Shown in pieces: positions 1 to 13,600 of a DNA stretch of 64,000 nucleotides (positions within the stretch are counted from its first letter, which is position 1; every line of letters starts with the position of its first letter). The notes beneath the pieces are model-generated. The model saw only the letters and a list, made by a program, of their open reading frames with translations, was not told the origin of the DNA and searched no databases. A program made the translations under genes and the position numbers. The DNA comes from Styela clava. Its lineage: Eukaryota > Chordata > Ascidiacea > Stolidobranchia > Styelidae. The stretch lies in contig NC_135252.1 of the NCBI RefSeq assembly GCF_964204865.1, forward strand, positions 16,761,383-16,825,382, written 5' to 3'.

Positions 1-1323
1 TGCTATATGATTAAGCCGTCCTATCGGCTTTCGACTTCTCAAAATAAATATGAAATTCCTATCTTTTCCAAGTCAGTAAGTCACATGCCATGAGTACCGG
101 AGTACTTGTACCTTGTAGCAGTAGAACAATATAAAATGTACGCACGTGGGATTTTATCGCACTTTACTATACTATTTTTGTATATACTACATATATACAA
201 AAATATGGTCATTTTCGGCAAACTGAAACCCTTTGTCAGACATGAACTTCATAAACAAACAACAAGGGCAATCGCCGCGCGTCCATGCTGCCATGGAAAT
301 CTCGTGCTTGACTCAACAGTGACACCTTGTGTTCATTTGTTAGTGGCTCTCCACAAAAAAACTCCTTTTGTAAAAATGCATATAATATTTTAATTTTGCT
401 TGTTTGCTTTTTGTTATTAGGCGTGGAGAATAAAATATTCGTTGTAAAGCCGTTAGAAACAAAACCTAGTTTTTTTTATCGGAGAGCAGGGGCTATGAAT
501 CGCTGATTTGAAGTTTAATACCTGTGACGTCACAAGCTTATGTTGTCAGTAAAAAAGTGTCTATGGAGCGCATGACCTGTTTTTGGTTTTTCCTGAACTA
601 CGTTCGCGGTTTTTGCTCCTGCTTAAAATTTACTATTTGTGAGGTTTTCGTAATCAGATCGAATTTCAAATAGATTTTGAGAATTACTGAGAGACGCGTT
701 AGACTTTTGCTTTCGATATTCCCCGTGAGAGTACCGGTATTTTCAGGAGAAATTGAGCATTCCGTTAAACTTTAAGATAAGATTTTCATATATCGATGAG
801 TTGAAAAAATTATATGGCGACTCAGAACATCTCGGCCAGATTGGGAATGTTAGTAGTATCTCAGCAAATCGATCCAGATATATGGATTTGTAGAAGCCAA
901 AGCCGGCCAGCAAATAAGCCAATCAATGCAGTAATGCCAATCCGACCATCCTATCGCACTCTATTTTACGGATTAGCCATTCATTCTTGTTCAAGAGATA
1001 AGTTTGGTTTATTTTGGAGTTTGTTTTCTCGTAACCGGTATCTTGCCAGTGTCTAGTTCATTATTTTTATGTTGTAAGTCACAATCGCGCTATCACAAAC
1101 TATGCTTTTTGAGGAAAGCGTCTGTGCCATGAGTTCATGAGCACCGTAAATGGCATCCAATCTACAAGTCTGGTCGATAGTATTAACTAGATGTTGTATA
1201 TATTTCTGCCCTGAGTCGGTATTTCTGGTTACAGTTATATACATGGTGCTTTAGCATCATAAGTGAATGTGACATAGCTCGGAACATAGACGCGACTTTT
1301 TTCCAGTCCAAAATAAAACTGAC
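1..1323. other. upstream region without recognised gene
   Basis: No exon with coding character was recognised on either strand; the short open frames here are uncorrelated and lack family similarity. A perfect palindromic CRE-type site (TGACGTCA) lies at 525-532, about 800 bases before the coiled-coil ORF; its function is unknown. The last 100 bases before 1324 presumably hold the 5' UTR of that ORF. Confidence 0.5.
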
Positions 1324-2022
1324 ATGGCCGAAGACGGCGAGAGTACCTCCTTAGAAAGCATGAATGCAAACCTCGTTCTGGAGTCAATAAGACAACTGAA
1401 GTCACAGCAGCAGGAATTAATTCAACAGCTTTCGGATTACAAAAAAGTTGCAAATAATTTACAAACAAAAGTAAAACAAGAAAGTTTAAAACTCAGTCAC
1501 GTTGAACACATTCATTCTTCAATGCTGGAAACGTTGAAATTGTCACAGAGAAAGGTTGATGGTTTGTGTGAGGAGGCCGCAGCAGTTCAACAGAACTGTG
1601 AATTCAAGGAAAAGGGATTCGAGAAAATGGAGGAAGCAATGGTAACTGAACGAAAGAAATACCGTGCCTGGCAATATGAATGGGAAGAACAGTGTCGAAA
1701 ACTTGCAAATGGGTTCAAATTATGTTATGATATGTATGGTAGCGAGAGTGGGATTCAGACGGAACTAGAAATTGTGCGCAATATCAAATCTGACAATGAT
1801 AAACAGCTTTCAATACTTATATCCAAACTGGAAAACCAACAGATGAAGAAAGCTGAATTACAAAATGAAGTTTCGTGCATTAGCCAAATAACTCAATTTC
1901 TGTCTAGCGCTCCTTCGTTCGATGCTTTAACAATCATGGATGAAGATTTCGAGTGTTATGAAATGCTTCACAGAGATCTAGAAAGTCTCAGTGAAGAAAA
2001 ACGAAATTTAACCTCCAATTGA
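1324..2022 (+). CDS. intronless coiled-coil protein, 232 aa
   Basis: The ORF starts at an ATG in the context TGACATGGCCG and ends at TGA, with no splice sites needed. Residues about 15-75, 85-130 and 140-180 are heptad-rich, Gln/Glu/Lys-rich coiled coil. Two aromatic or cysteine-bearing breaks (around YRAWQYEWEEQC and KLCYDMYGSESG) separate them, and the acidic C-terminus is again helical. There is no signal peptide or membrane segment, so an intracellular structural role is likely. The layout loosely recalls small coiled-coil proteins of the synaptonemal complex central element or kinetochore type. I cannot assign a family, and coiled-coil similarity is not specific. Composition and length make it a probable real gene rather than a chance ORF. 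No AATAAA was found between the stop and the transposon at 2656. Confidence 0.75.
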   Translation: MAEDGESTSLESMNANLVLESIRQLKSQQQELIQQLSDYKKVANNLQTKVKQESLKLSHVEHIHSSMLETLKLSQRKVDGLCEEAAAVQQNCEFKEKGFEKMEEAMVTERKKYRAWQYEWEEQCRKLANGFKLCYDMYGSESGIQTELEIVRNIKSDNDKQLSILISKLENQQMKKAELQNEVSCISQITQFLSSAPSFDALTIMDEDFECYEMLHRDLESLSEEKRNLTSN

Positions 2023-2339
2023 TTTTAGACTACTACAATATACTAATTTACTGAACATTGATTACTGTACCAATCTGGATCTAACAAACGAATCTGTGTT
2101 GAAATCTATTTCAAATTCATAACTTTCTATCCTAAATTTTGGTTTTGTTAGCTTTTTCGTCAGTATAATCTTATGTTTGCATATCATTTACTACTCGTTT
2201 CTTGAGTTTGGCAATGATAATACCACCAATTAAAATGCCCAATATAATGTTAGACAATAATGGTTGTGCCAATTTGTTTCTCCACGTGAATATTTGGAGG
2301 GTGGGCCTGTCTGCGATTCCTATTTTCTCTCGTACTGAC

Positions 2340-2390
2340 GCTATTGGTGTCCGCCATCTTGGTTCACATACTTCGGGAGTACCCGAAAAT
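2340..2390. repeat. partial copy of palindromic GCGCCATCTTGG repeat
   Basis: It carries the half-palindrome CCGCCATCTTGGTTCACA followed by TACTTCGGGAGTACCC. The same module recurs at 4251, 31419, 34666 and 37117. Only one arm is recognisable here. Confidence 0.5.
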
Positions 2391-2655
2391 TTCCGTATCT
2401 TTGTTCGGATTTGTTATTTATTATTATTATTGCTTTTCGGTTTCTAGTTGTCCAGATATCTCTACTTCTACCTTTTAATTGATTGTTCTTTATTTCATTT
2501 CCAGTTACTAATATGTTATATCTTCAGCTTGCCGTCCAAGAAAAGAACCTATACTTATCAAAGAAATGGGTAAATTTAGTTCATTTTTTAGTGAAATAGC
2601 AAGTTAGTTATCTAGTGTAACTTTTGAAGGTGTTATAAAAATAGTGTAGTTATTA

Positions 2656-3334
2656 GTGCTGGGAATGGTTAATCGGTTAACCGATTTTAGATGGTTGACG
2701 GTTACGATTTTTTACGACCGTTAACTGACATCTCAGGTACAAATCTTTAAAAAATCTTTATAATGTACAATTTTTTCAAAAATGATTACGTCATCGCAAA
2801 TTAATCTCCTGTGGCGTCAATTCAAAAGAATATCACTAACTGTATTGATAAGTAAGGACCCAATAAATGTGAAAAATAATTAGTACCAAAAATAATAAGT
2901 ACCAAAATTGCTAATTATGAAAATTTGACAATGATAAATTCAAAATCAGTTTTCGGTCGAATATTTTGTTCACGATTTTATTGCGAAATCGTATATTCAA
3001 TGTCATCCAACAAGTGCGCAGTTGCTGCCGTTTTTCTTTATGATATCTCAGTAGAGTTTGCACGTCGAACACTGAAAATTTGTGACATAAATGACGTTTA
3101 ATAATGGATTCCTAAGCACGCTGCATATCTCTTGCAGCAGAGCGATCATGAAACTATCTCCAATCGTGAAAAATTTTGAGCGATACCGGGATGAGATCGC
3201 GCGAAATTGCTTTGTAACCATTGTGGCGTAACAAGCTAAAATTATAAATTATTACGTCAAACGTCACGCTGCTGTTAACCGGTTAATTTTGCCCGGAAAA
3301 CGGTTAAAGTGTTTCCCCTGAAATTCCCAGCCCT
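2656..3334. mobile_element. hAT-like non-autonomous DNA transposon, about 0.68 kb
   Basis: The left end (GTGCTGGGAATGGTTAATCG) and the reverse complement of the right end (AGGGCTGGGAATTTC) share the GCTGGGAAT terminal motif. Both ends carry subterminal GGTTAACCG-type palindromes. Flanking octamers (AGTTATTA and AGTATTTA) match in 6 of 8 positions, as expected of an aged 8-bp hAT target duplication. No transposase ORF is present. Confidence 0.55.
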
Positions 3335-4805
3335 AGTATTTATAGTTAGTTATGGCACCAAATGAATTTATGCTGAACTCAAGTCATAAGCTTAACTGCA
3401 CCTAACCTATGTATCCCAAGTCGGCGAGAACTAGGGAGGGAGGCACTTGTGCTTATTCTCGCAATAAAATGACGAAACCCTTTTTTCACTCGTCAGGTTG
3501 TCCTTCATAATTAAAAAAAATGGTATTTTTTTTTTCAAATTTTGAAGCGACCATATGGTCGCCAGTATTTTTCAATTTTAGTAGTGTTGAACTGAAGCTA
3601 CGTTTTTTCCAGGATGTTCGCTCTAGGTGCTGTATCAAAAAGCTGTCTCGGATTTAGTGAAGATTTGCATTCAAAAACTAAATTCACACCACCGATAACA
3701 AAATTTTAACTATCAAAAACTCTCATATGTAAATGTCAGTTGATTTTGGGACTTTGACTCTAAGACCAGCAAACATCGCTATGGTCCACTGTGACTTCAC
3801 AGAAATAAAATTAAGATATGACTTAGATATTCATATAACCAAAGATCATAAAAATAGGCGGCAAAACAAGCGAGAGAGCGTTGCGTATATATAGTTTTAC
3901 TAAAAATGACAAAAAGTCGATAAATATTTATATTAACCCTAATATAACCCCTATTTTATCGTCCGGGAAACGTCTGAACGAAGCATCTAAATGTTTTCAG
4001 TCTGGTGTCCTCTCTGAAGATCCCAAAGATAATATAACGTCTGTCGTCTGTGGCTCAAAAAGCGTTAATGAAAGTTAGATATCTTAGCCGTGCTCCTCGA
4101 TATGTTTCCCGTCGGTGCATATTTCACTTGAACGAACCGGTGATAATTCTTTTCACGGAATATTACTGTTACACTCGGTCCGGTACCTTTGTGACTTGTC
4201 TAAATTTTCTCTGTCGAATGCAAAAAAAAATATTATTTATGATTGGCCCGCGTTTGGTGCGCATACTTCAGGAGTACCCTTTCCACTGACAAATGTTACC
4301 CCGGTGTGTTTATTTTACATATATTATAACAGACTCTGTTTTGCACATCCGTGCCCAGTAGGCTATGTAACTGTATAAAATGATGGTATAGGAAAAATGA
4401 CATCGTACGCCCTATGGCAATATCGTTAGAAACGGTAGCACCAACTAGGAACATAAAACACTCTAACATAAGCACTGATCAATATTGATAATTCGACTAG
4501 CAATGCGCTTCCAAGCGTTCACTAACCCGCAACTTTCTCCGTCGGCTAACTATATATATATATATATATAGCGTAACTAATATATACATATAATAAAGCA
4601 AGTAAGGTATGAGTATTCATGATATCAATTTTGAAATAAAATATTGAGATATTGTAATAAAAATTAGAAATGAAATAAGTTTTAAAATAATTAATGTTAC
4701 GATTGTACATAAAAAAAATGTAGTGCATTTGACTTCATAAAAGTAAAATGGAACAAATTTTCGAAAGACAAAATACCTTTAATAAAACTATCTAGGTCTT
4801 CTAGT
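3335..4805. other. intergenic stretch, no recognised gene
   Basis: AT-rich sequence with no supported exon. It contains a partial palindromic repeat arm (4251-4280, GTGCGCATACTTCAGGAG) and a TA microsatellite near 4551-4570. Confidence 0.5.
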
Positions 4806-4996
4806 GCAAACCATCGTAGGCGGTGACAGCACATTTGAACCCACGTACATTTGAACCCATACATTTGCATCCGCGGGTTCAATCTATATGCGGGTGCTAA
4901 AATCCATGGGTTAGGGTTAGTGTGGGTTCAAATATCCGTAGGTGCAATAGTATGCATGTGCAATTGTCGTGGGTTCGAATGTATTGGAACCATCGT
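4806..4996. mobile_element. hairpin MITE-like repeat with flanking direct repeats
   Basis: The interval is bounded on both sides by the direct repeat AACCATCGTAG, a candidate target-site duplication. Inside are several copies of ACATTTGAACCCA on one arm and the complementary TGGGTTC(A/G)AAT motif on the other, so the strand can fold back. The centre holds GGGTTAGGGTTAG, which is telomere-like only by chance length. No coding capacity. The intergenic sequence from 4997 to 5794 shows nothing further. Confidence 0.5.
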
Positions 4997-5794
4997 AGCC
5001 AATTTAATTCAAACATGTTAATCAATCAGAGGTTGAATAAAACAGATAAAAACATTGTGTCAATTTCATTTAGGTCGCTACGCCTGCGAGTGAAGTTGAA
5101 AGGCGACACCTATGTTCCGTGGCCTGCCACAGCGACTACATAGCCATCTTTGATTTCATCGTAAGTCCGAAGTTCAGACTACATCGATTAGTTATTTCTT
5201 ATTTACAGTAAATATTACAAAAGGCGGGAACGGGAATTTGTGAAAAAAATAATATTTATGCATGTTGGAAAATTATGTCAGTAATTTCAATTAACATGAA
5301 ACTATTTGTTATCATCATCTTTTAATTATGAAATTCAAAATTACACTCCAAGGAAAATAAACAAACGAAAATTTAACATTGTGGTTAGGTTGAAAATAAT
5401 CCTGATAATCGGCTTGACAAGCGCTTGAATTCAAATTTTTATTTCACAAATATATATATACGATAGGTGTTGACTTTTTACTATGAATGGGAAGTCTTTC
5501 ATAGGCTTTCTAATAATTATAAACGTATTTGAACACAATAACAGTCTTGTGTTAACACATAATACGGTGAATATTTGTAAAACCTTCCGAAGTACAATTA
5601 ACCGACTTTAATAACGAGTGTTTGTGGTTTATCGATTGTCAGAATTGTGACATAGCGATGAGACTTGCTGTAATTCGCAACACTTGATATAAGTTTGTGA
5701 TATATGAAGACAAACGATGATCTGAAAAACCACTTGCGGTGCGAATCGTAATCTACAACCTTTGTTGGCATCTCGTTTTTGCAACTTGCACCAT

Positions 5795-8700
5795 TTAGTA
5801 GAAGTTTAGTAGATCTTGTTCTGAAAAAATAATAAAAAAATAAATAAAACTTAACCCACAAAACTAGTTTTTGGGCTTAATGCTATTCATAAATCTTTTT
5901 GATGCGTTGTGTTTTTCTTATATTAAAATTTTAAAGTTGTTTAAAAACAATAAAAACTGCATGCTAATAAACAGAGAGTGGTCTTATTAATTCTCTCACT
6001 TGATAGATACTCATCTTTTTGTGGGCTTTGTGAGATTTTAAACAATGAATCAACTGTCAAAAAATCCACATTGTTTTTTCTTATCGCAAACTTATCGTTT
6101 CATCACGATGAAGGGCTTTATAAAAGCTAATTCCGGACGATGTGATTGGCATCAATAAAGGATCATGTAAGCTCAACAAACGAGCATTCTATCATCGCAT
6201 ACGTATTATTCTATTTATAAATACTGATAATATAGATATTATATACATGCTAAAATCAAAACGACTCAAAGTATAAAAAAAATTACCGGTCAAGTCAAAA
6301 GGCCATTTTCCAGGGTAATCAATGGTTGGCAACGGTTTTCCGCTTTCTGCAATGTGTGGAATATTTTCCCAATAATTGTCGCCGTCCATTCCTCCTTCAG
6401 ATGGGTTGAACGGGTTGATTCCTGTCAATGGGGTAGAAACATCGACAACTGGTGCTACTGTCGTCGTCCTCGTAGGCGCCACAATCGGATTCAATTCGAA
6501 AAGGAGTGAAAGATCATATTCCCCGAAACGTTCCAGCAGTCTTTGAATCGAGCTCCATCTTGAATTCTGGGCCTGTCCTTCGGCAAGAATAGCCCCGTCT
6601 TCAAGTTGTTTTTGTCTAAAAAGTATTATTAATGTGTCAATCCGAGTACAATATCTTCATCACCTGGAATATCGCTAATAAATGTTTGATATAAATTTTC
6701 GTCACACTTATTACGTTGTGTTGGGCGTTATAAATTTATCATCTTTTCGAGTACTCAAACAGCGATGAGATCGAATTACTTGAATAAGTTAGATTGAATT
6801 GATAATATTGTGTCTGTCAATCACCTGTCAGCAATGCAAACTTCTTCCACCATTTCTTCTACAGTTGCTTTAACTTGTTTAAATTTGAAATCTGTGTTAA
6901 TTAATCTGTTCGGTACGGTGTTGAACTTCTTACTGCTAGTAGGAATTTCAAGCGCTGAGGGTCCAACAAACACTACGTGTACGTTCCTGAAAACAAATTA
7001 TGTTACAGCATGAATAGATATTACATTTACTTAAGTACATTAATATTGTATAATTTACCTGTCTTTCAGTAATTGTAAACTTTGAATTACAGAATCAGAA
7101 CTGGGTCCCGTTGTTAACACAAATGCAACAGCAGTGTTGTGAGGTCTTTGTCCGGACTTCCAGGTTTTTTTCAAAAGAACATCGCCATCCTTGTTTGGTG
7201 AAAAGGTTCCTCTTGCTAGCGATGACAAGGATCTCCCAGTCATTCGCCTTATCTTATTTTTTGACGTAGTTGAAGTGCGGCGCATCGCCTGGATCTTTCT
7301 TTGAATGAGAAGCTTTGTTGGTGACCTGTTTCGTTATGAAAGAAACATTTGTTTTGGTTTTCTTTGGCGTCATAAGTCACTTGTAGTACTCTTGTTACGC
7401 GCCATTTTGAAATGCAATACTGTCATCTCAGCGATTGTGGAAAATAATCACACAATCGTACTGTTATGGTTCATTTTATGGGTTCGAAAAATTGTTTTTA
7501 CTAATTTGAAACTTAACTTTAGTACTACATTTGTTGGAGACAACAGGGTTTGTATGTAATCGTACAATTTATCTCAAAATCGATTATTATACCTTTCATT
7601 TAATGTAATTGCTAGGTTTGTTTACTTGCATCACTTTAAGAGAACAAAAAGAATTCAAGTGTTGATGATATAATAAAAAATATATAACTGGAATTTTTTT
7701 TAGGGGGCGTGGCGCAAAAAAAATAGAAAGGAAATTAAAAGACAAAATATTTTAGTGCAAACATCTGGGATTCTCGTCGGATAAGCATTGCGTTGTTCAA
7801 TCGTTTTGAAATTGTAGGTAACAGACCATCTGAACCTCAAAAGAATTTTTCAGTCATTTGCAAATACCTTCCAAACTTTATTGCCGTTCGTAGTTGGAGA
7901 TCAAATTGAAAAACTGAGGCGTGAATTCCATTCCAACCGTAATTCATTCTAAAGAAAATTGAAAAACAATAAGTTGCTGAATATTTAAAACCGCAATCTA
8001 AATCTTTGTAGAATTCGAACGTTATTTCCACCTTTTTATTAGTCCTCCGACCATACGTTTCATTGATATAAATTGTCTCCTTGTAGTTCCGTTCGTAACG
8101 TCCAATGCAAATGCTATATCGGCAAGAGAGTGGGGTGGGCAGGTTTCTAAAAAAAGATTCATTTGTATAACATAGAGATATCTCTCACATTAATAGTTTT
8201 AAACCCACTGTTATATTACAGAAATACTATCAGAATATTTCTATGATTTTACATATAGTGTGCTTACTTTCCAAAAATAGATCTTCAAATTTTAATCGCT
8301 CTTCTTCGGGTGTTATCTTACAGAACGGCTGGAAGTCAGCTGTGAATTCAATCATGATCTCCAACATTTGAAATAACATTCTACTAAAAGAACAGTGCTG
8401 AAATATTGTCTGCAGAAAACATTTCTTCGCTTTTTTGTATTCTCTGAAAAATATTGATAGATAATAAATGTGAATTAGACATGGTATTTTGCAAATATTC
8501 AATGCTTCAGATAAACCTATATATTATGAAAATAATAGTGCTTCAACTTTCCACGAATCGGGTTTGTATTTTCCAGTGATCCAAGTTTCTTGTTAGTCTC
8601 TTTAAAACCGTGCATCGGTTTAATACAAATTTTCCAATGTAAATGGTATGCTTTCGTTGGATGCAGTTTCACAAACATAACCCAACGAGCAATGTTTACT

Positions 8701-10614
8701 TGGCGCAAATTTCTATCTAGTATCGTGTGATATGTTGCCTCTGAACATTTTCAACGCCATAAGATTAAGTTTTCTACCTGCATAATTTTTGATCTGAGGC
8801 TGTTGAATTAAACAATCTGCTGTAAGTAGACGTACATCCTTCGCTAACTTGATAAAAGACTGGGTCGCACATTGACCCGGAAGGAAGAAAATCGCTTGCT
8901 ATTCCCAAGCCTCCTTTATCGCACCAAAATTTCTCATCACCTAAACGTAATCGACATATTCATTGTTTGCTGTTTATTATTAACACATTCAATAACGTAA
9001 CAATGCATCGTTACCTAAAAAGACGAGAAAATTGCGTGTTATCTCCTTTTCGTCTGCCTCGTTAAGACGTGTGGCCAGTCTTGAATCTTTGATACAATTG
9101 GTTATAGTAGCAAGCATACATTTCCGCAATTTGGTATATTCTTTTCTAAAAGTAACAGATTCATTAGATTAGGTAGATTCGTAAATTTCTCAAATTTACG
9201 TTAATGTTAATGGCATATGAAAAAAGACAAATTTCATGTTTTCTCGCCACTATATAAATATGGTTTAAGTGCAATCGGTACTTTCCTGGATGTGGTATTC
9301 ATTTTACTGGTCGTTTGATACTTTTGATGAAATTGAAAGTCTAATGGGAAAATAATTACCTATCACTATTTTGTCATTTTGTTCTATATTAAGATTTCGT
9401 TTTGTTCCAATTTCCGCTTCTGTATCAATTTTACGCCTGAAGCAATTATTTTGTTCTCAAATAAAAGTTTCCCACAAATTGTATTACAAAAGTCTAGTTT
9501 CATGTCTCACATTTCTGAACACCTGCCTATTCTTAGAAATGTTTGATTAAATTATAATGGTGTTTTGTTTAAACCATTTTCAGAAACTTGGAATTGTGAG
9601 TTCGCTATGGATAGCCCGTCCCTTTCATACAAACTATATCAATTGAAATATTGTTAATTAAATATAATTAAATTAAAGCTTTTGAATCTGTATTTGCACC
9701 TACCCACAATCAGTTCGAGATGACTCACTGTTCCTTACAGAAGAGTAAAATACTCGAGAACAATTTTGAGCATTTTCTAAGAAATCTTCAATCGCGCATG
9801 CCCCGACTTTGAATTTCATTCCTGCCGTTGTGGGCAACGATTGAACGTTGGCTGATCGACGCAATCGCGTCATGTGATCATTGTATTGAATCTGTAGATT
9901 TTGGCTTAATTTTTGAGAGAAGAAATTGGCATTCAGATGTTTCATTTGCGTGGTCGAACATTGTGCTATAAAATATAATAATTGAAGTGTATAAGATATG
10001 AATAAGAATCCGTGATATTTGCATTCATGCAGTGTAGAAGGTATGCCATTAAATGTCAATTGTTTTTACATGATGGCTAGAGTATTTCATCATACTGGTT
10101 CATCGCCGTTGGACGACGCCATTTTGATTTGTAGTATAGTTCTAATAACAGTCGATCGTTCAAAAGAAACCTATCGAATATCAATTTTACTTATTTCATT
10201 TGAAGAAAAATTATGGCGATTTCTGTCACTTAATCTATATAATTCGATGGATTACTCTCTATAAATTTCAAAACATCTGGTAGTAATAAATGCGTATTAA
10301 ACCCACCCAAGTTGCCTTTCTATGAAACTATGTAATTTAATGTCGACATTGCCTGATAAATTATAAATAGAAATTACGTCAATACGTGAAATTTAAAACC
10401 TTTTATTCATATATTTGACAACATATATGATATACAATACCGTTAGTGGCCTGAATCGCCCTTTTGTACTTTTTTGAACACAGCACCTCTTTTTATTGGA
10501 TACTAAGTACCTAACTCCCAAATCTTATACTGCCTATGGCATGTATAAAATTGACTTACCGATTAATAATGTCACAAATAAACTGATAGACAGTACTTTA
10601 TTTTCTTTCAGCAT
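5795..10614 (-). CDS. secreted Cys-rich protein with vWA domain, 12 exons, 634 aa
   Basis: Exons, in transcription order: 10614-10560, 9965-9704, 9145-9015, 8940-8778, 8712-8548, 8443-8268, 8146-8032, 7948-7868, 7298-7059, 6986-6825, 6615-6287 and 5820-5795. All junctions are GT-AG and phase-compatible. Exon 1 encodes a hydrophobic leader (VLSISLFVTLLI), so the product is probably secreted. Residues about 80-310 are a helical region with roughly a dozen cysteines (CMLATITNC, KKAKKCFLQTIFQHC, FTADFQPFCK) that I do not recognise as a named family. Residues about 320-515 form a vWA fold: start DIAFALDVTNGT, central TAVAFVLTTGPSSDSV, then NVHVVFVGPSALEIPT. The metal site is degenerate: the DxSxS position reads DVTNG. 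The tail is Thr/Pro/Gly-rich. An extracellular matrix or humoral role is inferred. The weakest boundary is the exon 5 donor (GTTGAA). A candidate AATAAA on this strand lies at 5443-5438. Confidence 0.78.
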
Positions 10615-13600
10615 TTTGGTTGAAACCGTAGTAGACTTGATTTGATAAGTATAAAATAGATACAAACAGTTGAAAATATATAAACTTTGAACTTTACGTA
10701 GTTAACCAAAAATAAAAAGTCGAAATTTTATTATTTAATATATATATATCGACTTCGTAAGGAATACGTGAACAAATATGGAACGCGTAGTTGAGCGCGC
10801 TCGATTTCTGAATTCAATTCCCGAACTTTTAAAGTAGGTTGGAAGTTTCAAAAGGCTGACTGGAGTACTGAAACCAAAAATAAAACCTTTCCAAATCAAC
10901 CCACCGCACGCAATTTCAATAATAATATTCGGGATGTGTACCAGGTTAGGGTTGGGCCACAATTTTATTCTGATTTTCCTTATTTTAGTTCTATAACGAG
11001 TTCGGGGACTGTTTGTGTTAGCCAAGTGAATATACCCACTGCTCATGGGCTTCCGTCCCTTTACACAACTTGATGTAGAGTAGTCAAACAAAATTAGTTA
11101 CCTCTATATTGATACACATACTTCTGGAGCGCCCCCAACTTATGCATCCGCTGTTCACCCGTATTGATGAATAAGATATCTCTTAACTCGTAAAAAATAC
11201 TACTCTTTTGATTATAATCACGAACTAAAATTTCTGTAAACTCATATTCGTAAATTTGAGTTATTATTTGGCATATGTTAACGAAGTAAAAAACTTGTAA
11301 TTAAGAATGTAATTAAGTAAAATCCGATCGTAGTGAAATTACAATTCCTGAATCTAAAATCTCAAAGTCTCATCCTTCCGACGAACGCCGACGTGTTGTG
11401 GCGAGTCTCATATTTTGTCCTGTTTTCTTCGCTTTAGCTTAGGACAGCATTTTTTTCTTGATTTTCGTCATCCACAAGATTACAATTTATTCGTCGCGAA
11501 ACCAGATACGTCATACGAACAGTATTTCAAGAAAAAAAGATTTTTACATCGATCTCAAAAGTAAATTATATGTTTTTTTTATAATTTCCATTTGAACGAA
11601 TAACCAAACTAGTATAGCGAATAATGACAGCCCCAAGTAATGTGTAATTAAAGTATAAAAATCAATTATTATAAAATTATTTAAAGGCTTATTATTATTG
11701 GACTGAATATATAATAGTACGCGCCAATACGATGGTTTCGTTTTAAAATCATGAATTTCAACTTTTGGGGAATAAAATTTTTTCAAGTTTTCGAAATTTT
11801 AATGTAGCGTTCTTAGAAATTGAAAACTTGTATCCAAACACTTATCGCATACGAGACTTGATACGGGATACGCTATTTTATTGATTGTGTAGATACGTGT
11901 TCTGATTGGTTAGGTTGTTCTCTTAGACTGTACACATCAACGGATTAAAAGTTGTCACTTAACCCGAAGTTTCTTGTAATCTCGTTTGAAGGTCACAGAA
12001 AAGATATCAGCCAGCATCTTTTATTGTTTTCATTAAATTAATCGTATTAACAGCAACTAAGTGAACAATAGGAAACGATGAATACAAAAGCGATCGCATA
12101 AACATGAAAATAAACATTTCGTGAGTCGACAAGAGAACCTCGATCACGATGTTGCCACAAATAATAAAAGAGCCGAGACAGCGATAATGTCGAGGCATGA
12201 ATACATAACAACTCACCGCAACCACTTTCAGTACAGAGCATATCAATCCCGTGAAATCGTTTCGATGGCAATCAAAAATTCCGACCGTACTTTGAATAGA
12301 AAATTTATCACGGCTGCAGTGAACCGATATTCTTTTAAGTATATATATTGTTTTGTATTTCATTAAATGTGCATATACCATTATCCACTGAATGACCGAT
12401 GACGTATAGCATTATGAGCTTCAAACTGATGTTTTTACAGACATTTGTGTCTCAGATTAAGATGAAAAAATCAGCTGCAGCGTAAAAGGATTTTATTTTA
12501 TTGAACATTGACTTCTGCGATGATCACTTAAATTAAAGCGGTAATGAGATATTGGCCACATAAGCGTTCATTTTTCTCTCACAAGTCTGTCTGAGCTCTG
12601 ACGAATAAACATGCAGCTGCTCACTAATTTCGCAAACACCGCAATTAAGCGATTTGGTTTCCTTTTAAGTATGAATGAAGCGACGTCATTGATGCACTAG
12701 ACTTCATCAAAGGTTTTAGATTGGGCATATTTAGACAAACCTTACGTCATAGGCCACATCCATTTTATTATGATCATACGGTCAGACAACTTCACTGGAA
12801 CACAACGAAACAATTTATAAAGGAGTGACTCTTGATAAGGCATCGTTTCGTGAGAAATACCTTTGGTGTTTCGTTATACTTCGCCCCAACCACGGACCAA
12901 ATACATTTTTCATAGACGTCTAAACGAAATGGGAGCGCCCGCTAGGTGTTTCCATTAAAAATAAATATTCTCAAGCTTACTTGCGTACTTGTTCAATATT
13001 TCATCGCATGCCGGACGTTCAGTGCAGGATGTCTTACACCTAATCAGTTCGCGTTCCTCGTCTTAAGCTGCTAACCACGGTTTCAACTCTGCTGGAAGTA
13101 CGAAATAACTCACATAAAGATGATTGATGGTTATCTGATTGCGTAATAAAACTTGTAAGTCCATGAGCAACTTTTATGGAAAGTTATTACTATACGAATG
13201 TATGGCTTTATTTTTAACCACTCATCTGCATCGTTGCGATACATGTCTTTTTTCACACTATATTTGGACATTTGGAATAAGATGAAAGAATTTTTCGTCG
13301 CGCTAAATCCAGCCATGAAATGAGGAATTCCATTATTTGAAAAAATGTTAATGTAAAAAAAAATCGGCTAATCCGAAAGTCAAAATTTACTATTTGATAT
13401 AATTGTTCAACCAAATGAGTTCATATTATATTCTCTTGCACGAACCTCACATCTGTCCATTGAAGTTAAAAGGATAGTACACGCGCCGCCGTGGTGAAAA
13501 TGCGTTAACAACTGTGCATATTTCAAATAATATAAACCACAAAACAGCGTTTTCGTCAAGAAAATTGATTTCCGTTTATCTACTTAAATTATAACAAAAA

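Noticed and set aside
4909-4921. Telomere-like GGGTTAGGGTTAG
   Set aside because: Just two units inside a hairpin repeat; no array.
10735-11091. 118-codon minus-strand ORF
   Set aside because: It lies within the repeat shared with 22905-23180, whose other copy does not keep the frame.
12007-12381. Overlapping ORFs of 74-124 codons on both strands
   Set aside because: They mirror each other on opposite strands, have no domain, coding bias or splice support, and fit chance open frames in AT-rich DNA.
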